Source of the DNA: Clostridia bacterium
GTDB lineage: Bacteria > Bacillota > Clostridia > Christensenellales > CAG-138
Direction of reading: 5' to 3'
NCBI GenBank assembly: GCA_017538255.1
Contig: JAFYJD010000027.1
Coordinates: forward strand, 1-34,198
DNA: 34,198 nucleotides
Shown: positions 7,371-15,370 of the stretch, piece by piece
Numbering within the stretch: the stretch's first letter is position 1
How the letters are laid out: every line of letters starts with the position of its first letter
Made by a program: the position numbers and the translations under genes
Notes under the pieces: model-generated
What the model saw: the letters and a program-made list of their open reading frames with translations, nothing else
What the model was told of the DNA's origin: nothing
The model's database searches: none

Positions 7371-8479
7371 CCGTTCGCCCCCTCGTCAAAACGGATGCGC
7401 TCCTCGCTCTTCGGGTCAAAAAGTAGCACCTTGCTCTTTTTGAGGTCAAAGCGCACGGTGGGTTTTGTTGTATCCACGGGCGTTTCCGCGCTGATGACCG
7501 CGCGTATGCTGTCTCCTATGAAGGCGGGGTGTGAGCAGATGACGCTCGTATCCCTGCCCATTACCTCGACCGCAGTGAAGCCGCATTCGAGCGCGCCGTC
7601 CGCGCTCGGCACAAAGCCCTCGGACCTGATGCCGACCTTTACAGCGCCGTCCCTTACGCCCGCCGCGTCCAATACCGCGGCGCCGCCAATAAGAAGTTTT
7701 TCCCCGCGCACCTCGCCGTCAAATACGTTGATCGGCGGCGTGCCGAGGAACTTTGCTACGAACAGATCCTTGGGATCGTCGTAAACATCCTGCGGTTTGC
7801 CGCTCTGGTGGATGACGCCCTCCTTCATAACGACAATCATATCGGAGATGCTCATAGCCTCCTCCTGGTCGTGCGTAACGAATACGGTTGTGATGCCAGT
7901 TTCGCGCTGGATGCGCCTCAGTTCCTCGCGCGTTTGGAGCCTTAGCCTCGCGTCGAGGTTGGAGAGCGGCTCGTCAAGCAGCAGTATCTTGGGCATCTTT
8001 ACAAGGGCGCGGGCTATCGCGACGCGCTGCTGCTGACCGCCCGAGAGTTCGGACGGCTTTCTTTCCATAAGTTCGGATATCTGCACGAGCCTTGCCGCTT
8101 CCTCGGCCTTTTGGAGCATCATTTCCTTTGAAAGTTTTTTGTCGCCCTTTAAGTTTTCAAGCGGAAAGAGGATGTTTTTGAGCACCGTCATATGCGGATA
8201 GAGCGCGTAGTTTTGAAAAACGAGCCCAACGCCGCGCAGTTCGGCCGGCAGGTCGGTAACGTCCTCGTCGCCGAAGAAGATCCTGCCGCTCGTTGGCTTT
8301 TCAAGCCCGCATATGAGGTTGAGCGTGGTGGATTTGCCGCAGCCCGAAGGCCCGAGCAGGCCGACAAGTTTGCCCGCAGGTATCTCGAACGATACCTCGC
8401 TCACCGCCGTTACGACTTCCTTTGAACGCTTGTTCCTTGACGGGAATACCTTGGTCAGTTTATCCAGTCTAACTTTCAT
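7367..8479 (-). CDS. ABC importer ATPase, MsmX/UgpC/MalK type
   Basis: A 370-residue cytoplasmic ATPase that powers the sugar-type importer encoded downstream. All motifs are intact: Walker A GPSGCGKST, Q-loop VFQNYALYPHM, signature LSGGQQQR, Walker B ILLLDEP and H-loop VFVTHD. A C-terminal TOBE-like regulatory domain (about 240-370) follows, as in MalK. It is the first gene of the operon, with ribosome binding site AAGGAG and a perfect-consensus promoter. Having a dedicated ATPase is notable because many Bacillota importers of this class share one MsmX encoded elsewhere. Substrate not identifiable. Confidence 0.95.
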   Translation of the reverse strand: MKVRLDKLTKVFPSRNKRSKEVVTAVSEVSFEIPAGKLVGLLGPSGCGKSTTLNLICGLEKPTSGRIFFGDEDVTDLPAELRGVGLVFQNYALYPHMTVLKNILFPLENLKGDKKLSKEMMLQKAEEAARLVQISELMERKPSELSGGQQQRVAIARALVKMPKILLLDEPLSNLDARLRLQTREELRRIQRETGITTVFVTHDQEEAMSISDMIVVMKEGVIHQSGKPQDVYDDPKDLFVAKFLGTPPINVFDGEVRGEKLLIGGAAVLDAAGVRDGAVKVGIRSEGFVPSADGALECGFTAVEVMGRDTSVICSHPAFIGDSIRAVISAETPVDTTKPTVRFDLKKSKVLLFDPKSEERIRFDEGANG

Positions 8480-8530
8480 AGCCCTCTCCTTGCCTCAAAC
8501 CGCGCCCGAAGCGCGCAAAATATCGTTATA

Positions 8531-8559
8531 ATTATAAGATCAGCCGTGCCGCTTGTCAA
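8531..8559 (-). promoter_or_regulatory. Consensus promoter of the ABC importer operon
   Basis: TTGACA (8554-8559), exactly 17 nt, TATAAT (8531-8536) on the minus strand. A perfect sigma-A promoter implies strong expression unless repressed. The -10 region lies in an AT palindrome TTATAATTATAA. Confidence 0.85.
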
Positions 8560-8599
8560 TTTTGATGCGAAAACGCGCGCTTTTGCCCGCTTTCAAAGC

Positions 8600-9496
8600 C
8601 TACTCGAACTTTTTTTCGTGCTTTTTAAAGAACTCATGATAGGTTTTTATATGTTCGAGTTCATACCACGCCCTCTCGCGCACTGGGACGGAATCGAAAT
8701 CATAGACCTTGGCGCCATCCGTTGCGAGCAGGAAGGGGGAGTGCGTCGCGATGATGAACTGACAGCCGCAATAGCGCACAAGTTCCGTCAAAAGCGCGGC
8801 AAGTTCGGTCTGTTTCATTGGGGACATACTGTTTTCGGGCTCGTCGAGCAGATACAGCGCGTCCGCTTGAAGGCGCGAATCAAAGTATTCGAGCGCGGTC
8901 TCGCCGTTGCTGAAAAGCCGCACTGGCGTGCCGCTGACGGCGTGAACGAATCTGCGCCGCGTCCTTCGCCGCGCGAGCATCTGCATCCTGAGCGCCTCGT
9001 AATCGTCCATACCTGAAAGTTTTACCGTTTCTCCGAATTTGAGCCGCGCGTGCTCGCGCCTTGCTCGCACGGTCGCTTCCTCCAGTTCCTCGTTCCTGTC
9101 GCGCACGGCAAGCATATAGTCAAACACGTCGTCGCTGGTTATTATGCGGCTTGCTGGCGGCAGCTCCCGCGGCTCGCCTTCGTCGTCCACGGCGAGGGTA
9201 TAGCGGCAGGCGTCGGCGTATGCGTCGAAAAGTTCGCTTGAATTGAACGGCGAAACACGTGAAAGCCCGAGTTTTTGGGCTATCACATTCAATATCGTGC
9301 TCTTGCCGGAGCCGTTTCCGCCGCAGAGGAGCGTCAGGCGCGCAAACTCCAGCGTTTCGAGCCCTTTTGTTGGAAAGATGCCGCAGGGATAACCGCTTTC
9401 GAGGTAGCCGAAAGCACCGCCGTTTTGCTGCATGCGCCGTCTTGCGATGCGGTATTCGCCCTCATCGTCCGGAAGGGTGAAGGACTTTAAGAACAT
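8600..9496 (-). CDS. Stand-alone AAA family ATPase (ABC/SMC-like)
   Basis: A 298-residue ATPase of the AAA_21-like group. Walker A GGNGSGKS sits at 59-66, an ABC-like signature FSNGET at 195-200, Walker B LYLLDEPENS at 214-222 and a switch histidine in IATHSPF at 249-255. The short central region (about 120-190) is helical and charged, far shorter than an SMC coiled coil. No nuclease, TOPRIM or membrane domain is present. The start at 9496 is chosen over an in-frame upstream ATG (9538) because GAAAGGAAG lies 6 nt before it and the upstream start falls inside a terminator. Such lone ATPases are common and mostly uncharacterised; a DNA-linked or transport-linked role is only a guess. Confidence 0.85.
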   Translation of the reverse strand: MFLKSFTLPDDEGEYRIARRRMQQNGGAFGYLESGYPCGIFPTKGLETLEFARLTLLCGGNGSGKSTILNVIAQKLGLSRVSPFNSSELFDAYADACRYTLAVDDEGEPRELPPASRIITSDDVFDYMLAVRDRNEELEEATVRARREHARLKFGETVKLSGMDDYEALRMQMLARRRTRRRFVHAVSGTPVRLFSNGETALEYFDSRLQADALYLLDEPENSMSPMKQTELAALLTELVRYCGCQFIIATHSPFLLATDGAKVYDFDSVPVRERAWYELEHIKTYHEFFKKHEKKFE

Positions 9497-9524
9497 TTTT
9501 CGCTTCCTTTCAACTTCTGCGTAC

Positions 9525-9547
9525 AAAAAACGCCGCATAAAGCGGCG
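9525..9547 (-). terminator. Terminator ending the dnaN-to-lipid-kinase operon
   Basis: A 6-bp GC stem CGCCGC/GCGGCG (9531-9536 with 9542-9547), 5-nt loop, then six U residues on the minus strand, 14 nt after the lipid kinase stop codon. Confidence 0.85.
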
Positions 9548-9561
9548 CTGAAAACAATATG

Positions 9562-10554
9562 TCAGTTTTCCGCTGCGGCGCCGGGTTTTATCGCGATGCC
9601 CTTTTCGCCGCTGCCGTCAACTATTACTCGGATGCCGGAGTGGATGTTTTTGATATGCGCGTGGCGCACTCCCTTTTCTATCTCGCCGTCGAGCGTCCAA
9701 TCCACGGGGATCTCCTCGAGGATGGTTATATCAACTTCCGAAGCGTGATAGATGCGTATGTATTCGCTGCGCATCTCGCCCGACGCTATCGCGTTGAAAA
9801 TCTTGGTAAAGCCCATAGCATCGGGCGGGTATTTGATGATAAGTATCTCAAACATCCCGTCGTTGAGTTCAACTAAATCGGGCTTTATCTTGATAACTCC
9901 GCCTATGCAGGTAGAGTTGCTGATGCTGCAAAAGCCGACTTCCTCTTCGATCTCCTCGCCGTTTATGATAAAGCGGGTGCGTATCGGCGCGATCGAGCGC
10001 AGGGATTCGATCCCCTTTGCGAAATACGCGAGTTGTCCGAAAAGGTTTTTCGCAGTCTGCGACGTGGTATGCGAAACGCCAGTGAACGCACCGAACGCGC
10101 ATACATAGGCATAGTACCTGTCGTTGAACATACCGACGTCTATCGGTACGCTTATGCCCGATTCGATGATCGAAAGCGCTTCCTTGGTACGCTTTGGTAT
10201 GCCAAGCGTCGCCGCAAAATCGTTCGTGCTGCCGGCGGGGATATAGGCAAAGCATGGGCGCTGTTCCTCGGGGATATGCATAAGGCCGCTGATGACCTCG
10301 TTTGCGGTACCGTCGCCGCCCGAGCAGATGACCACGCTTGAACCCCTGCCGAGCAGTTTAACAAACTGTGTCGCTGAGCCCGCGCCCGTCGTCGTTATCG
10401 CCGTGCAGAGATAGCCCCTTTCCGTGAGCCGTCTTATAAGATCGGGCAGCACGCCGATCGAGCGGCCGTCGCCCGCGACGGGGTTTATCACGATCAGCGC
10501 GCGCTCAAAATCCTCGTGTTTGAGGTCTCGGTTGGGTTGCAAAATGTCCTGCAT
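9562..10554 (-). CDS. Diacylglycerol kinase-like lipid kinase (DagK/YegS family)
   Basis: A 330-residue soluble kinase that phosphorylates diacylglycerol or a related lipid with ATP. In Bacillota the DgkB/DagK members return diacylglycerol, released by lipoteichoic acid synthesis, to phospholipid synthesis. Seen here: nucleotide-binding INPVAGDG at 24-30, the catalytic-domain hallmark GGDGT at 79-83, PAGSTNDF at 106-113, and a beta-rich C-terminal domain ending in an IHSGIRVIVDG segment. Ribosome binding site GAAAGGAAC. It is the last gene of the operon, 22 nt after the LCP gene, which fits a shared envelope role. It could instead be a YegS-type kinase with another lipid substrate. Confidence 0.9.
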   Translation of the reverse strand: MQDILQPNRDLKHEDFERALIVINPVAGDGRSIGVLPDLIRRLTERGYLCTAITTTGAGSATQFVKLLGRGSSVVICSGGDGTANEVISGLMHIPEEQRPCFAYIPAGSTNDFAATLGIPKRTKEALSIIESGISVPIDVGMFNDRYYAYVCAFGAFTGVSHTTSQTAKNLFGQLAYFAKGIESLRSIAPIRTRFIINGEEIEEEVGFCSISNSTCIGGVIKIKPDLVELNDGMFEILIIKYPPDAMGFTKIFNAIASGEMRSEYIRIYHASEVDITILEEIPVDWTLDGEIEKGVRHAHIKNIHSGIRVIVDGSGEKGIAIKPGAAAEN

Positions 10555-10576
10555 TCGTGTTCCTTTCGATATCGCC

Positions 10577-11761
10577 TCATTTGCCGTAGAGGAACTGTTT
10601 GAGTTTTGCCTTGTTGGCGGCTATGTCTATATGGATGACCGCCATACTGCCTTCCCAAGCGTAATTCCACGTGCCCTTGAACGGGCATGCGGCATTCCCC
10701 ATCGAAAAACTGCCGCCGAACACCACGTCCACAGCGAGGTTTACCATATCGTCTGCGCTCATATTTGTGTCGAGTTTATCGGTCAGTTGATACAGAAGGC
10801 TCATCAGCGTAACGGGATTCGGTTCCTGCTTCGCCCTTTCCAAAAGCGAATACATCAGCTTGCGCTGGCGCTCTGTCCTCGACCAGTCGACGCTGCCCAC
10901 CCTTCTGTTTCTCGCATGGCGGAGCACCTGTTTGCCGTTTAGATGATGTACGCCTGCTTCGAGCGGAATCTTCGGCACATCGCGGACCCCACTGTTAATA
11001 TACTGTATCTCCCTCACCGTGAGTTCGACGTCAAGTCCTCCGACCGCATCGACGAGCGAAACGACCCCATTAAAATCAACGCGGATGTATCGCTTGATGT
11101 CAAGGCCGAAATTATAGTTGATCGTATTTATAAGCATACCCGGCCCGCCCCAACTGTACGCCGCGTTGAGCCTGTTCCATCGATTTTTGCCCGGGATATA
11201 AACATAGCAGTCGCGAAGGAACGAAACGATCTTTGCGGAACGGGTTTTTTTGTTGTAGGACAAAAGCATCATCGTATCGGAGCGCCCGTTCTCTTTCTCC
11301 GATCTTCTATCGGTGCCGATTATAAGTATATTTATAACGTCCCGGTCAATATCCGACGTGTTGTATATTGGCGTTGGATTGTAGCCTCCGCTGCCGTCGC
11401 CCGGATCGTACGGTTCTGGCCAGTAGTAGGGATCGTTCGGATCGTATTCAGGATCGTCATCGGGATACAGATCCGGGTCGTCGAGCCTCGGATCCGGATC
11501 GTTGCCGTCCGGAATATAATCGGGCGGATCTATCTCGATAAGCGTCGGCACCTCCGGAAACTCGTCCGGCACATAGAGCATTTCTTCTATTACCTTGACG
11601 GCATTTTTGGACATTGCCCTTGCCTTAAAATAGAAGGTTGCGCAGGTGCCAACGGCAACGAGTAGGATGCAGCCCAGCACGATCAGTATGATCTTCCACC
11701 ACAGGCCCTTCTTTTTTTTCTTTTTTTCGTTGGAATATTCTTCCGTAACAGTTTTTTCCAT
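10577..11761 (-). CDS. LCP (LytR-CpsA-Psr) family cell-wall polymer ligase
   Basis: A 394-residue membrane protein of the family that moves glycopolymers from an undecaprenyl-pyrophosphate carrier onto peptidoglycan. Layout: short Lys-rich cytoplasmic tail (1-20), one membrane helix (22-45), an unusual Asp/Pro/Tyr-rich acidic linker (about 62-135), then the extracellular LCP domain. That domain starts NILIIGTDRR (144-153), with RSDTMMLLS, VSFLRDCYV and GGLDVEL as family motifs. A longer frame exists, but AGGAG before 11761 and the Lys-rich tail support this start. It begins 1 nt after the galE stop, so the two are coupled. galE could supply UDP-galactose for the attached polymer. Confidence 0.93.
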   Translation of the reverse strand: MEKTVTEEYSNEKKKKKKGLWWKIILIVLGCILLVAVGTCATFYFKARAMSKNAVKVIEEMLYVPDEFPEVPTLIEIDPPDYIPDGNDPDPRLDDPDLYPDDDPEYDPNDPYYWPEPYDPGDGSGGYNPTPIYNTSDIDRDVINILIIGTDRRSEKENGRSDTMMLLSYNKKTRSAKIVSFLRDCYVYIPGKNRWNRLNAAYSWGGPGMLINTINYNFGLDIKRYIRVDFNGVVSLVDAVGGLDVELTVREIQYINSGVRDVPKIPLEAGVHHLNGKQVLRHARNRRVGSVDWSRTERQRKLMYSLLERAKQEPNPVTLMSLLYQLTDKLDTNMSADDMVNLAVDVVFGGSFSMGNAACPFKGTWNYAWEGSMAVIHIDIAANKAKLKQFLYGK

Positions 11762-11762
11762 A

Positions 11763-12776
11763 TTAACTCCTATATCCGTTTGGATTGTTCTTTTGCCAGT
11801 TCCAAGTGTCGCGGCACATATCCTCAAGATCGCGCTTCGCTTCCCAGTTAAGCAGGGTCTTTGCGAGGGAACTGTCTGCATAGATGACCGCCGCGTCGCC
11901 CGCGCGCCTCGGCATTATTCTGTAAGGGATCTCTATCCCGTTTACACGTTCAAAAGTTTTGACTATATCAAGCACGCTGTAGCCTCTGCCCGTTCCGAGG
12001 TTTACGGCAAGCGCGCCGCTGTTGTTTTCGGTATAATCAAGCGCCGCGACGTGCCCCTGTGCAAGATCGACGACATGGATATAGTCGCGCACGCCCGTGC
12101 CGTCGTGGGTGGGGTAATCGTCGCCGAAAACGCCGAGCATCTCTCGCCTTCCGACCGCGACCTGCGCAATGAACGGCATAAGGTTGTTGGGAATGCCCTC
12201 GGGATCCTCTCCGATAACGCCGCTTTCGTGCGCGCCGATCGGGTTGAAATAACGAAGCAGCACGACCGCGAGATCTTTGTTTGCCTCGCAGGCGTCGCGC
12301 ATTATCTGCTCGCTCATATACTTCGTCCAGCCGTATGGGTTGTTGCAGCCGCGCGGCGCATTCTCGTCCACCGGCACGGTCTTCGGTATACCGTATACGG
12401 TCGCTGACGAACTGAATATCAGCCTGTTGACGGAGTGTTTTTGCATCACTTCCAAAAGCGTGATCGTTGCGTCAAGATTGTTGCGGTAATACATAAGCGG
12501 CTGTGCGACCGATTCGCCGACCGCCTTTTTGCCCGCGAAATGAACGACGGCGGAGATGTCGTGAAGCGCGAAGACCCCGTCAAGCGCCGCTTTGTCGCAC
12601 ACGTCGATCTTATAGAAATAAACTTTTTTGCCGCCAAGTTTTTCTATGCGTTCTATGACCTTTTCGGACGCGTTTGACAGATCGTCCGCTATGACGACCC
12701 CGTGCCCCGCGCGCATTATTTCGACTGCGGTATGCGAGCCGATATAGCCCGCGCCGCCCGTAAGAAGAACATTCAT
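11763..12776 (-). CDS. galE: UDP-glucose 4-epimerase
   Basis: A 337-residue short-chain dehydrogenase-type enzyme that interconverts UDP-glucose and UDP-galactose with bound NAD, feeding galactose use and cell-surface polysaccharide synthesis. NAD site GGAGYIGSH is at 7-15; the catalytic triad is visible as Ser124 (SSSATVYG) with Tyr148 and Lys152 (YGWTK). Full normal length. It sits between hpt and an LCP ligase gene rather than with galK/galT, so a biosynthetic role in wall or capsule sugar supply is more likely than galactose catabolism. Ribosome binding site AAAAGGAG. Confidence 0.96.
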   Translation of the reverse strand: MNVLLTGGAGYIGSHTAVEIMRAGHGVVIADDLSNASEKVIERIEKLGGKKVYFYKIDVCDKAALDGVFALHDISAVVHFAGKKAVGESVAQPLMYYRNNLDATITLLEVMQKHSVNRLIFSSSATVYGIPKTVPVDENAPRGCNNPYGWTKYMSEQIMRDACEANKDLAVVLLRYFNPIGAHESGVIGEDPEGIPNNLMPFIAQVAVGRREMLGVFGDDYPTHDGTGVRDYIHVVDLAQGHVAALDYTENNSGALAVNLGTGRGYSVLDIVKTFERVNGIEIPYRIMPRRAGDAAVIYADSSLAKTLLNWEAKRDLEDMCRDTWNWQKNNPNGYRS

Positions 12777-12804
12777 TTGTATCTCCTTTTTAAAAAATCC
12801 TTGC

Positions 12805-13374
12805 TTATTTTGAGTTTTGGACCCTTGCGACGACCTCGTCCTTTATAACGCCGACATAGGGCAGGTTGCGATAGACCTGCGCAAAGTCAAGCCCGTAGCC
12901 GACGACGAACTTATCGTCTATGACAAAGCCGCAGTAATCGGGGTTGATCGCACAGCGGCGGCGCTCGGGCTTATCGAGCAGTGTTACTATGCAAAGCGAA
13001 GCGGGCTTTCTCGAGTTCAGCACGCCGGTCAGATAATTGAGTGTAACGCCGGAGTCCATAATGTCCTCCACTATGATGACGTGGCGATCGGTGATGCTCA
13101 TATCAAGATCCTTATTTATCTTGACTATGCCGTTGTTGACGGTACCGTTGCCATAGGCGGAGGATGCGAGAAAATCTATTTCGCAATAGTCGTCAAACTG
13201 CCTTACAAGGTCGCTGAAAAAATGGATGGAACCCTTCATAACGCAAACGAATATGGGGTTTTTGCCCCTGTAGCGCTCGGTCAAAAGTTTGCCTATCTCC
13301 TCGACCTTTTCTTTTATTTGCTGCTCCGAAGCGATGATATAGGCGATATCGTCGTTGATGTTCGGTCTTTCCAT
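12805..13374 (-). CDS. hpt: Hypoxanthine (guanine) phosphoribosyltransferase
   Basis: A 189-residue purine salvage enzyme that joins hypoxanthine or guanine to PRPP to give IMP or GMP in the cytoplasm. The PRPP-binding signature VEDIMDSGVTL and the substrate loop VMKGSIHFFSDL are both visible, as is the C-terminal YCGFVIDDKFVVGYGLDF block. Normal length for the bacterial enzyme. Its gene follows tilS by 3 nt, an order kept across many Bacillota (tilS-hpt-ftsH). Here ftsH is replaced by galE. Confidence 0.96.
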   Translation of the reverse strand: MERPNINDDIAYIIASEQQIKEKVEEIGKLLTERYRGKNPIFVCVMKGSIHFFSDLVRQFDDYCEIDFLASSAYGNGTVNNGIVKINKDLDMSITDRHVIIVEDIMDSGVTLNYLTGVLNSRKPASLCIVTLLDKPERRRCAINPDYCGFVIDDKFVVGYGLDFAQVYRNLPYVGVIKDEVVARVQNSK

Positions 13375-13377
13375 TTT

Positions 13378-14814
13378 TCAGTTCTCCTTTGTTTTTTCGA
13401 GGTATTCTATTTTGAGGATCCGCTTTGTTTTGTCCGTCAGTTTTACCCCGTCAGCTATCACAAAGCCGGGAATAAAAACTATCTCCTCACCTGATATAAC
13501 GAGCGGGATCGCGTCGCGGATGCATACGTCGGTCTTTTTTGAGATAAAATAGTCCTTTAAACGCATCCGCCAGACGCAGTTGATCGGTCGGAACCTGTCC
13601 CCGGAACGCCTGAAACGCACCTTCAGCGGAAGCGTCAGCCTGTCAAGATCCATAAAGGCGACGTTTCCTGAGGCGCATACATCATAATTATACACCTTTT
13701 TTTCGTTTTTTTCCATAGCTGGATCTTCGATCACACAAAGACGAAAATCACCTGCAGATGTTGAGATGGTTTCGCCTGTTATTTCAAGTGGTATGGAGCA
13801 CTCCACATGAGTTTCCTTGATTTCGCTCCTCGGCTCAACTATCAGCGTGTCAAACGCGTTCCTTGCCCGCGCGCGTGGAATGTCAACGCTTGCGCCCGAT
13901 CGCATTTTTATAAGAGAAACAAGGCTTTCTATATGCTTTGACTCTATATCCACAAGCGACGCCTTTTCGTCTATGATGAGCCTTAAACAGCGTTTGAGTA
14001 TCGGCGCGGGAAGTGAATTCAGAAAAACTCTGTTAAATCCCGTCTGCGTCCGAGCGTCAATAAGCGCTTCCTTCGCGGCGTTTTCAAGATAGGCCTCGTC
14101 CTCAGCGGCGATGCTTTTAAGGCGCAGGATATTGTCAATCGCGGCGGGATTGAGCTCCTCGATCATCGGGATTATCTTAAGGCGCATTACGTTTCTTGCC
14201 GCATCAAGTTCAAAATTGGTGCTGTCCTCGCAAAACTCCTGTCCGATCGAATCAAGATACTCGAGTATCTCCTCTTTTTTGATCTCAAGCAGAGGCCTTA
14301 TCAGCGTTATGCTTTTATCGTCCCTGTTCTTCGCGTTCAGCCTGCGAACGCTTTTATATTTGATACCCGTCAGCCCGGCAAGTCCGCTCCCGCGGATCAT
14401 ATGCATAAGCACGCTCTCCGCGTCGTCGTTCGCGTGATGTGCCGTCGCAACGGAAGATGCGCCGAGAGTTTCCGACGTTCTGTATAAAAAATCAAAGCGC
14501 AGTTCGCGCGCTGCGGTTTCGAGCGAAAGTCCGTTCGCGCTTGCGTAGGCGACTGCGTCGCCCCTTTCGCTGAAAAAGGAGATGCCGAGAGATTCCGAAA
14601 ACCTGCGGCAAAACGCCTCGTCCTCGTCCGCATCGAGCCTTATCGAATGGTTGTAATGTGCGGCGTAGAGGTTAAAACCGAGTTTTTGTTTAAACGAATT
14701 GAGAATGGATAAAAGGGCGGTCGAATCCGCGCCGCCGCTGAACGCGACGAGGACCGTATCGCCCTCTTCGATAAGACGGTTATTCAGTATCGCTCTTTCG
14801 ATTCTGTCAAGCAT
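13378..14814 (-). CDS. tilS: tRNA(Ile)-lysidine synthase
   Basis: A 478-residue essential enzyme that adds lysine to C34 of tRNA-Ile(CAU) using ATP, changing its codon reading from AUG to AUA. The N-terminal PP-loop SGGADS is at 26-31, followed by the domain around AAHYNHSIR and HHANDDAE. The C-terminal TilS domain has RFRRSGDRFRPIN, KDYFISKK and IPLV motifs. The reading frame is open farther upstream, but the start at 14814 (MLDRIERAIL) matches the family and avoids overlapping thpR. The ribosome binding site is weak, so translation may depend on coupling to thpR 10 nt upstream. Confidence 0.95.
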   Translation of the reverse strand: MLDRIERAILNNRLIEEGDTVLVAFSGGADSTALLSILNSFKQKLGFNLYAAHYNHSIRLDADEDEAFCRRFSESLGISFFSERGDAVAYASANGLSLETAARELRFDFLYRTSETLGASSVATAHHANDDAESVLMHMIRGSGLAGLTGIKYKSVRRLNAKNRDDKSITLIRPLLEIKKEEILEYLDSIGQEFCEDSTNFELDAARNVMRLKIIPMIEELNPAAIDNILRLKSIAAEDEAYLENAAKEALIDARTQTGFNRVFLNSLPAPILKRCLRLIIDEKASLVDIESKHIESLVSLIKMRSGASVDIPRARARNAFDTLIVEPRSEIKETHVECSIPLEITGETISTSAGDFRLCVIEDPAMEKNEKKVYNYDVCASGNVAFMDLDRLTLPLKVRFRRSGDRFRPINCVWRMRLKDYFISKKTDVCIRDAIPLVISGEEIVFIPGFVIADGVKLTDKTKRILKIEYLEKTKEN

Positions 14815-14824
14815 TTTCGGGTTT

Positions 14825-15358
14825 CTAAAAGGTCTCGCGGTGCAGCGGGGTATAGACCATAACGCCCTTTTCGCGCGTGCTTTCAAACAGCGTTATGCCG
14901 TTTACGAGCATACTTGTTTTGAACTCGATATTGCCCATCTCCGCGGTTATAAGGTCGTCGTGCTCCACGTTGCGCCCGAGCGTGATGTGCGGAACAAAGC
15001 GATGATAATCCCTTGAAAATCCGTTGTCCGCGAGTGCGGATTCGAGTTTTTCTCTTAAGAGTTTGAGTTCCTCAATATCGCCTTCGACGGTGATGAAAGA
15101 GGTCTTTCTGTCGCCCTTTTCAAAACAGCCGTAGCTTGCGGGTCTCAGCGAAAACGCGCGTATCCCGCGGCAAGCGGTCTTTATCGCATTTACAGCGCCT
15201 ACAAGGTCGTCGCTCTCGCCGATGAAATGCAGGGTGATGTGCATATTATCCTCGGGTACAAAGCGGCCTCCGCTTGATCTTGAGCGCAGTTCCTTTAGTG
15301 CTTTGGAAAGTTCGCTGCGCATACTCTTAGGCAATTCGATCGCAATAAAAAGTCTCAT
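14825..15358 (-). CDS. thpR: RNA 2',3'-cyclic phosphodiesterase (LigT/ThpR, 2H family)
   Basis: A 177-residue enzyme that opens 2',3'-cyclic phosphates on RNA ends. Both catalytic HxTx motifs of the 2H phosphoesterase fold are present: HITL at 40-43 and HITL at 124-127. The N-terminus MRLFIAIELP is typical of the family. Lies 12 nt after the M32 peptidase gene and 10 nt before tilS, so two RNA-acting genes are neighbours. Confidence 0.93.
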   Translation of the reverse strand: MRLFIAIELPKSMRSELSKALKELRSRSSGGRFVPEDNMHITLHFIGESDDLVGAVNAIKTACRGIRAFSLRPASYGCFEKGDRKTSFITVEGDIEELKLLREKLESALADNGFSRDYHRFVPHITLGRNVEHDDLITAEMGNIEFKTSMLVNGITLFESTREKGVMVYTPLHRETF

Positions 15359-15370
15359 CTTTTGCCTTTA

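Noticed and set aside
8600..9496. AAA ATPase as part of a phage-defence system
   Set aside because: No nuclease, TOPRIM, reverse transcriptase or other effector gene lies next to it; neighbours are an ABC importer and a lipid kinase operon.
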